Assembly (NCBI GenBank): GCA_951812925.1
Contig: OX638371.1
Coordinates: forward strand, 3,100,001-3,164,000
DNA length: 64,000 nt
DNA from: Calliopum simillimum
Taxonomy: Eukaryota > Arthropoda > Insecta > Diptera > Lauxaniidae
Direction of reading: 5' to 3'
The notes beneath the pieces are model-generated. The model ran no database searches and was not told the origin of the DNA. It saw only the letters and a program-made list of their open reading frames with translations. Below, piece by piece: positions 57,487 to 64,000 of the stretch. The translations under genes were made by a program, and so were the position numbers. The stretch's first letter is position 1. Each line of letters begins with the position of its first letter.

Positions 57487-60145
57487 TTGTAAAATATTAA
57501 ACAGTCTTCATATAATGCATTGGAATTGTCAAGGCATTACAACATTTAACGCTTCTGCACAACTCCACCACTTTCTAGTAAGCAATTCTGTTGATATAAT
57601 TTCTCTAAACAAAACATTTTTGAAATCTCATCATAAATTTCGACTCCCTGGATACAAAATTTATAGAAATGATAGAGAAACTTTTGGAGGTGGTGTTGCA
57701 ATTGCCATTCGATATGGAATAGAGCATTGCTTGCATAAAATTTTTCCTACCAAACTGATAGAAAATATCAGTATTTCACTGAAAATTAACAACACAAATA
57801 TAATTCTTATATCCGCTTACTGTCCAAGATACAGTAGTGATTTTTCGAGTGATCTAAATCTTCTTACGTCAGTTAACAACGATTACTTTATTATTGGCGA
57901 TTTTAATGCAAAACATACTAGTTGGAATTGCAGCAACATAAACCAGTCTGGACGAGCTTTATTTAATCATCAAAATATTTCTAATTATTTTATTTATTAT
58001 CCGTTAAGTCCTACTAGAATCCCACAAAATTTAAATCCTAGACTCTCTTCCACTGTCGACCTTCTTTTATCTAACTCCTCGATGTCTTTTTCTGATTTGA
58101 ACGTTTTTTCTTGTGAGTTATATTCTGATCATAATCCGATTAGTTTTTGCATAAACGAGCATATTTCTGAATCTGTAGAGTACTATCCTGATTATAAAAA
58201 TACTAATTGGGAATTTTTTAAGAGTGAAATTGACAACATTATGTCTTCTGCTTCTCTAAGCGAAGATATCACTACTTTCAATATTGAATCTCAATTACTT
58301 GAATTTTCAAATATTATAGATAACGCTAGACTACTGACGATCTCGTATAAAAGGCGTAAGCCTAACTCCTTAATTCTATCTGACGTGTGTTCTTCAATCA
58401 TAGCTACTAGGAATATGTATAGAAGAAAATTTCAAAGGAGTAGAAACCTTGGTGAAAAAACCTGTTTTCTCGCAATTATTAAGCAATTAAATCAATTAAT
58501 TTCTATACATATAAATAACCTTAGAAATGAGCAATGGACAAAATTTTTGTCGACACTAAGGGTAGGTAGTAAAAATTTTTGGAAGGTTTCGAAATATTTT
58601 ACTAAAAAAAAGAAGAACATCCCCACTTTAATGGTAGGCAATTGTCAGATTACAAGCCATGTTGATAAAGCAAATGCTATAGCTGACCAATTTTCTGAAG
58701 CCCATTCCACGTCTAGTAATTCTACTCACTCTATTGACAGATTTGTCAGTAGTTATGTAACTGGTCTAGATAGTGATCACGTTCATAATGAAGATTTACA
58801 AACTTTCACTGACGTTGTAGAAATCTTGTGCATTATAAATAATCTAAAGAATCGAAAAGCTCCTGGTTTCGATGGAATTAATAATATTCTACTCAAAAAA
58901 TTTCCAGAATCGGCTTTAAATTTTCTCGTTAAAATATTTAATTTTTGCCTTAAGTTTTCATATTTCCCCCAAATATTTAAGAAGGCTAAGGTTATACCAA
59001 TATTAAAACCAAACAAAGATCCAAAACTACCCAACAGCTATCGGCCTATTAGTTTACTTAGCAGTTTAGACAAAATTTTTGAAAAAATTATTCTTGATAG
59101 GCTCAAAAATTTTGCTGAAGAAAGCAATGTTATAAATAGATTTCAGTTTGGATTCCGAGCGGAACATAGTACAACTCACCAAGTCAAAAGAGTGGTTAAT
59201 ATTATAAAGGAAAACAAACGAATAAGAAAGTCTCCTGGAATTGTGTTTATAGACATACAGAAAGCTTTTGACTCTGTTTGGCATGATGGCTTAATATATA
59301 AGTTAAATATTTTACACTGTCCATTGTACCTAATTAAAATTATAAAAAGTTTTCTCACTAATAGATTCTTTATCGTGCAAGTGGAGGGTTTTAATTCCTC
59401 TGAAAGGCAAATTCCTGCCGGAGTGCCACAGGGTTCAGCATTATCACCGCTTTTATATTTTCTATACACTTCTGACTTTAAATCTTCTCCTTATGTTGAC
59501 TTAGCTTTTTATGCAGATGACAGCGCTTTGATAATATCGGGTAAAGTATCTAATGCTATTGTAAAAAAAATGCAGGGTGCTCTGTCCGAAGCTACTAAAT
59601 ATTTTGACAAGTGGAAAATTAAAGTTAATAGTGAAAAAACCCAAGCTATAATATTTCCATTTAACAAATCTCCTAAGAGAATTCCCACTAGACCGTTTTC
59701 AGTGCAAGGGAACTTAATACCATTCTCTAACTCAGTCAAGTATTTAGGAGTTATTCTTGATGAGAAGTTCATATTTAAACAGCATATAGAAAGCATCTGC
59801 ATTAGAGCAACTAGATGCAGCAGAAGTCTTTATTCGCTTATGAACAAAAAATCTAAGCTAAGCATTAAAAACAAAATGCAGCTTTACAAATTATGTATTA
59901 GGCCAATTCTGACTTATGCTTGTCCAGTTTGGAAAAATTGTGCAAATACTCATTTAAAACGACTTCAAGTTATACAAAATAAGAATTTAAAAACAATTTT
60001 TGGTTTACCGCTAAGGTTTTCAACATCAGAGTTGCATACGATAGCACAAGAAAAAACGATTTCAAATGTCATTAATGATTTGAGCATGTCATTTTTTAAT
60101 AAATGCAGGTTTTCAAACTACGCGCTTATACGGAGTTTACAATAA
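57476..60145 (+). CDS. Jockey-type ORF2 (endonuclease and reverse transcriptase)
   Basis: 889 residues, the usual length for Jockey ORF2. The ATG lies inside the end of ORF1 (ATGCAATATAA overlap), consistent with termination-reinitiation. The APE-type endonuclease occupies about residues 10-225: HWNCQG (N17), YCP (Y115), GDFNAKH (D142, N144), T193/D195 and SDH (H219) are present. The metal-binding Glu expected in L-N-E-T-F is Lys46 (AAA at 57611-57613, one transition from GAA). The reverse transcriptase spans about residues 455-760: KAPGFDGI, YRPISLLSSLDKIFEKII, FIDIQKAFDSVWH (D593), GVPQGSALSPLL (649 on) and YADD (679-682), with KYLGVILD downstream. A C-terminal region follows with no RNase H. 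The reverse transcriptase looks active; the endonuclease of this copy is probably dead. Confidence 0.93.
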   Translation: MQYNCKILNSLHIMHWNCQGITTFNASAQLHHFLVSNSVDIISLNKTFLKSHHKFRLPGYKIYRNDRETFGGGVAIAIRYGIEHCLHKIFPTKLIENISISLKINNTNIILISAYCPRYSSDFSSDLNLLTSVNNDYFIIGDFNAKHTSWNCSNINQSGRALFNHQNISNYFIYYPLSPTRIPQNLNPRLSSTVDLLLSNSSMSFSDLNVFSCELYSDHNPISFCINEHISESVEYYPDYKNTNWEFFKSEIDNIMSSASLSEDITTFNIESQLLEFSNIIDNARLLTISYKRRKPNSLILSDVCSSIIATRNMYRRKFQRSRNLGEKTCFLAIIKQLNQLISIHINNLRNEQWTKFLSTLRVGSKNFWKVSKYFTKKKKNIPTLMVGNCQITSHVDKANAIADQFSEAHSTSSNSTHSIDRFVSSYVTGLDSDHVHNEDLQTFTDVVEILCIINNLKNRKAPGFDGINNILLKKFPESALNFLVKIFNFCLKFSYFPQIFKKAKVIPILKPNKDPKLPNSYRPISLLSSLDKIFEKIILDRLKNFAEESNVINRFQFGFRAEHSTTHQVKRVVNIIKENKRIRKSPGIVFIDIQKAFDSVWHDGLIYKLNILHCPLYLIKIIKSFLTNRFFIVQVEGFNSSERQIPAGVPQGSALSPLLYFLYTSDFKSSPYVDLAFYADDSALIISGKVSNAIVKKMQGALSEATKYFDKWKIKVNSEKTQAIIFPFNKSPKRIPTRPFSVQGNLIPFSNSVKYLGVILDEKFIFKQHIESICIRATRCSRSLYSLMNKKSKLSIKNKMQLYKLCIRPILTYACPVWKNCANTHLKRLQVIQNKNLKTIFGLPLRFSTSELHTIAQEKTISNVINDLSMSFFNKCRFSNYALIRSLQ

Positions 60146-60417
60146 GCAGCTTTTTTGTTCCTCTATTTTTTATAGTGGAACGAATAACCTGACTTCATAA
60201 TTTCATTTATCTAGTGTAATTGTAATATTATTTTAGGTTTTTAACTATCATTTTCCTATTAATTTTAATTTTATTCAATTGTTAATCATTATTATTAAAT
60301 TTGAACTCATTTGCTGTAAAATCCATAGGATTAAATCTCAAAGTTTGTAACTATTAATGTAAATATTGTACTTATGATAGTAATAAACAACAACAACAAC
60401 AAAAAAAAAAAAAAAAA
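60146..60417 (+). other. 3' UTR and A-rich tail of the Jockey-type element
   Basis: AT-rich UTR ending in AATAAACAACAACAACAAC and a run of about 18 A. The (CAA)n-A tail is the primed 3' end of a reverse-transcribed copy. Confidence 0.85.
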
Positions 60418-60430
60418 ACATTTCGAACAC
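60418..60430. repeat. Target site duplication, right
   Basis: ACATTTCGAACAC, identical to 56251-56263. Confidence 0.9.
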
Positions 60431-62024
60431 TTTTGCATCATTTCTTGACTTTATCAAAACTTTTTACTGCTTCCAAATTTTTTAAATATTGAGACATTTT
60501 TCGACGTAAACAATACTTTACTGAGTTTGTGGTCCATTTATGGTGCATTTTTTTGCCAATACAATTATATCGGGTATCATGTACTTCCATTTCAAAGAAG
60601 ATCCAAATTTCATATTCTCCTTTGTATACTTACCCTGCAGCCCAATCATGTTTTCCATTCGTATTTATTTTCAGAAAACGTCAGTAGTCAGAGATTGCCA
60701 GAACTTTGTTATCACTATAAGCAGTGAATTCTGCGCGACCAACTACAGTGCGAAATGTGCGCTAAGATGACTGGATTATTCTGTAATGTAACTTGAGTTT
60801 TTTGCATCACGTCAGAACTTTTGCATGCCACCATATTTTTCCTACTGCAATGTGCAAAATCGTGCATTTTTGTTGCTTGCACGCCTGAAACTTTATCGGC
60901 CACTTAAAACGCCATTAGAGCGTAATTTCAACTTGCAACTTTGGCAACATTGGGCATTTCGAAAGCGTCGTCGTTGTAATGGTGAAAGTTTCTTTATCAA
61001 AAGTTTATGAGTTGGTGCCATTGCTGCTTACAGGCATTCCTAGTGCAGCACACTAACTACTACATACATATAGCAATGCCAAAAAACTACAACTGCAACA
61101 GAGATTTCAGTGTATTGAGATTTCTTTGGTATGCGGTTTCATTTGCAACTGGCAGTCAGCATTGGTATATTGGTTGATATGACAGCAGCAGCTGCCAGAT
61201 GTTGCAAGATCATAAATTGTATTGTTTACAAACGTAGTTGGTGCGTCTGTATGTGTGCAACTTCAAGTGAAAATTTGAGAATTTTGCCAGTAAAAATTCC
61301 TAGTACTCTGTATTCATCCATTCAATTGTTGCTTTCTGTTATTCGCTCGTAGCATTTTTTTGGGTTTTTTTCTTGTGATTTTCATTTCAATAAAATGAAA
61401 TTCTGTTGTGTTCTGTTCATTGAAATTTATGTCAAACCACAGGAATCTGTACAAGGTAAAATTGTTTCCCATTGGGCATAGCGCTGTTTAAGCTTTCAAT
61501 AGCTTTGTGGTATGCATGCAAATTGTGGTCTTACTCTTCGGCTAACACATTTTCAAAGATTTTGGACAAAAATTGATATTTATTTTACAATTTGTTATTG
61601 TCAGTGTGATTTCATGATTGTTAAAGAACTGGCCAACCGTGGCGTCAAATATTTTTTTTTGTTATGTGGAATATGATACAACTTAAACACTATGAAGTTA
61701 GTGCAATATGAATTTCATCAAAATGTAAAAAAAAACTTTTAAGAACTTGTATATATAAATTTTTCTCTGACCTTGGATTTCGAGATATTTATCTTTAAAG
61801 ATTTTGTGTAAGAAGACCCAAAAACGCTTTTTTTTTTTGTTTATCTTATGTGTTTCTTCAACAGTTTCCTATTAAGTTCAGTCAGATTTTTTCGTTTCAT
61901 GAAAAATGCTCTACTTTTTCACGACAACAGAAAGTGCAAAAAAATGTTAATAAGAAAACTTTTTTACCCAAAATAAACTTACAACTTTTTTTCTACTCTC
62001 GATTTTTTCAGCTGATTATGGCCT
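60431..62024. other. No gene recognised
   Basis: AT-rich with a few moderately GC-richer patches and short frames. No domain recognised. Confidence 0.45.
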
Positions 62025-62345
62025 GAGACCTTTTCTTCATAAATCTAAGCTTGGTTTTTTTCTATCACGTCTGGATTCTGAGTTAACCTTGCTTCAAATT
62101 GCAGAAAGCGTTGTATTCAGCCATATTGCGTGTTATTTATTTTCCTAGTTATATTCCATTAAAATTCAGGCTTAGATACTCCATTCAAAACAGTTAAGTC
62201 CTTAGTATGGAGTTGAAAAACCTTTGCTTCAAAGAATGATTACTGGAAATGCAATTATTATGTTGAGAAAGCTTGAGAGTTAAGTGTAAAATGGTAAGAC
62301 TTCGGCTATCTAATGGCATTGGCGGCTATCAATTACGCCATTTAT
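62025..62345. repeat. Dispersed repeat family C, copy 2
   Basis: AAATCTAAGCTTGGTTTTT and the following bases resemble 6824-6960. The GGCGGCTATCAATTACGCCA end near 62327 corresponds, inverted, to the end of copy 1. Diverged; class unknown. Confidence 0.4.
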
Positions 62346-63605
62346 TGTAAATGTAATATAGCATCAAAAACGCTTCGAAATACCATTTTCACACTTTGGA
62401 GCTGTATATTTTAGAATCCTGAAGGGATAGAAAAATTCCAAGATCTGATTCGTAAATTGGTAGTTTTTCACCTCCATGAAATGGAAAAGAACAAAAAAAA
62501 AAAAATATTTGTGCCATTTGGTGTCCACAAATAAAATGTGCTTTCTGACTGATTGCCTTAGTGTGTCATAAAGCGGTGTGTATTCAGGTGATGGAGCGGT
62601 GTGTGCATGCTGGCTCTACCTGGCTGTAACTCGTGGAATTGGGCGTAGTCCTTGCTCCCACCATTTACCCAACACACTTATGAACATAATTTAATTCATG
62701 CACAATTTATCCTAAAAACGAAACCAAACTATAAAAAAAAACACCCTCTGCAAAATATCCCAAAACAAGCAAAAGCTTAGATTTCAAAACCAAATGACTG
62801 ACGGACTGCAATATTTACAAAATGTAAACAAAACAAAGAACTTACTCCAGAATACCAAAAAGCGATAACCAAAAGGAAAAGAGAAGCTTAGGTGTTGTTA
62901 TGCTTCTGCTCTCTCCCTACCCAACCTTAAAAAAGAGAGACTTAAGTCTCCGCTCCCATCCATTTTAGGCTTTTATGGAACAAAATTCGTGAATTTAAAA
63001 CCTGATACCTGAAAAACAGATATCCATGAAGGCCCAAATGTAAATCACAATTTTTATTTTAACTTACCATGATGATATCAGGCAAAGGTAAAATTTAAAG
63101 ATATTTTATTTTCGTAAGAAAATAATTATGCTGCAAAAAGTGTTGCAGTTTTTACTGCCAAATATCACTTTAGTTCAGAAAATTTAACACTTATGTTACA
63201 GATTTCAAATGATCAAAAAGTTTTTAGAAATTCTGCTAAAGCACTTGTATAGCTGCAAGTCCAAAGAAAGAAAGAGGAAGTTGATTGTCGTTTTCTTTCG
63301 ATATTATATCGAAAGCAAAGTCATAAAAGTTCAGTGGTTTTTTCCCAAACTTGGTAAACAAATTGGTAGATGAACACCCTGTAGCATAGAGATGTCTACT
63401 AAGTACAATAATGTTTTCATTATCATGGGAATTATAAAAATTTAGGAAAATGTTTTTATTGGGAAAACAAAATAAAATTTAATTTTTATTTAATAGAAAA
63501 ACATCTAAAAAAAATAAATACAGCTTATTTAACGACCGTCATTACAAAACAGTTTATTTTCAAATAAATTGTAGATTTATTTTACAAAGAAACTGGAAAA
63601 GGCGG
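62346..63605. other. No gene recognised; may include gypsy 3' region
   Basis: AT-rich. A perfect 21-base palindrome (CTTTCGATAT-T-ATATCGAAAG) sits at 63295-63315. The part next to 63606 is 3' of the integrase frame on the minus strand and could contain the 3' UTR or LTR of that element, but I cannot delimit an LTR. Confidence 0.4.
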
Positions 63606-63609
63606 AAAT

Positions 63610-64000
63610 CTATAAGGGTTGCATATCCTTAGCATGATATGTTCCAAGCAGTTTGCCATTACCATCTTCAAGAACATAGTAAGATGAACCTAATTTATCT
63701 CGAACTTTTGCTTTTAAAAATGTTTTAGCGAGTTTTGCATTAAAGTTTTTAGCCTTGTCGCTTTGAGCAAAATTACGTCTCATTACTTCTTGACCTACTT
63801 TATACACGATTGGTCTGGACCGAAGATTATATTGTCTTGCATTATTTTGATATGATTTTTGTAAATTATCCCTAACTATGTCCCGAATTTTGGATAAATT
63901 ATCGTGTCGAACTGATTGGCTAATTCCCATTCCTTCATTTACCATATCTATGTTACGCAAAAGTGGATAAGTATCACCGTGAGTGATCATGTGCTGTCCG
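63610..64000 (-). CDS. Ty3/gypsy integrase C-terminal region (partial)
   Basis: The minus-strand frame runs off the right edge (GQHMITHGDTYPLL is in frame upstream of the first Met) and ends at TAG 63610-63612. The G-Q-H-M...G-x-Y-x-LL block is typical of the integrase tail just after the catalytic core in fly Ty3/gypsy elements. It is followed by a basic region (YNLRSRPIVYKVGQEVMRRN) and a chromodomain-like/GPY-type segment, KLAKTFLKAKVRDKLGSSYY then VLEDGNGKLLG (family knowledge). It integrates the element's cDNA into the genome. About 130 residues are visible and all are open, so the copy may be intact. It ends in a DMQPL tail. Confidence 0.8.
   Translation of the reverse strand, partial: GQHMITHGDTYPLLRNIDMVNEGMGISQSVRHDNLSKIRDIVRDNLQKSYQNNARQYNLRSRPIVYKVGQEVMRRNFAQSDKAKNFNAKLAKTFLKAKVRDKLGSSYYVLEDGNGKLLGTYHAKDMQPL

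Larger units (their letters stand above)
56264..60417 (+). mobile_element. Jockey-clade non-LTR retrotransposon, both ORFs open
   Basis: The element is delimited by an exact 13-base target duplication and ends in (CAA)n plus an A run (60388-60417) after AATAAA. It holds a short A-rich 5' leader (about 68 bases), ORF1 (gag-like, zinc knuckles), ORF2 (endonuclease plus reverse transcriptase, no RNase H) and a 270-base 3' UTR. Two open frames and an undecayed target duplication indicate a recent insertion. The leader is shorter than usual for the clade, so slight 5' truncation is possible. The endonuclease carries one disabling-looking substitution (see ORF2). Confidence 0.93.

Overview
The window looks like gene-poor, transposon-rich nuclear DNA of a higher fly (Diptera: Brachycera); I cannot name the species. 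The reasons are the very AT-rich composition, the (CAA/GTT)n and (CA)n microsatellites, a Jockey-clade retrotransposon, and a dipteran dispersed repeat carrying the GTCCGTCTGTCTG box. I recognise no host protein-coding exon and no genuine tRNA or rRNA gene. Everything identifiable is mobile, repetitive or an assembly feature, so this is intergenic or deep intronic sequence.

Layout. 0-7.5 kb: a 43-bp minisatellite, a hairpin-bearing tandem repeat, and an inverted-repeat element with tRNA-like arms (2380-4212) that holds a decayed pogo-like transposon (2916-3803). 7.5-20 kb: a nearly identical duplication (7745-13406 and 14734-19880) on either side of a 200-N gap. Each copy holds a TIR element with a tRNA-like segment and a foldback element made of GGGCTGTAC arrays; the duplication is probably uncollapsed haplotypes. 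20-35 kb: two dispersed repeat families in inverted orientation, a CCCAGCAA-ended element, and a second pogo-like element (30720-31946). 35-48.5 kb: a GGGTGTTT mariner-type MITE, a 39-bp minisatellite, a Transib-like element with CACAGTG ends, a third pogo-like element (41647-42853), poly-T tandem repeats, another TA-flanked element, and a 1.5-kb near-perfect palindrome. 48.5-54 kb: a 5'-truncated RNase H-bearing non-LTR element, then a hairpin MITE split by a fourth pogo-like element that itself holds a further repeat. 56.26-60.42 kb: a Jockey-clade retrotransposon with both ORFs open and a 13-bp target duplication. Right edge: the C-terminal end of a Ty3/gypsy integrase on the minus strand.

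The most interesting pattern is a set of four TA-flanked, TIR-bearing elements with the same architecture: a short motif at both tips and again at internal positions, about 5-7 copies each. The motif differs in each element (TATGGACCAC; TATAAGTTGGGACA; CAGGGTTGGGCCAC; GGGGTGACTTT). Two of them keep decayed pieces resembling pogo/Tigger-type transposases (a PHD-finger relic and a C-terminal tail). I infer a group of related transposons whose transposase-binding sites have diverged together within each lineage. A second theme is A-box/B-box tRNA-like segments lying inside several inverted-repeat elements. The Jockey element is structurally complete, but the catalytic Glu of its endonuclease reads as Lys.
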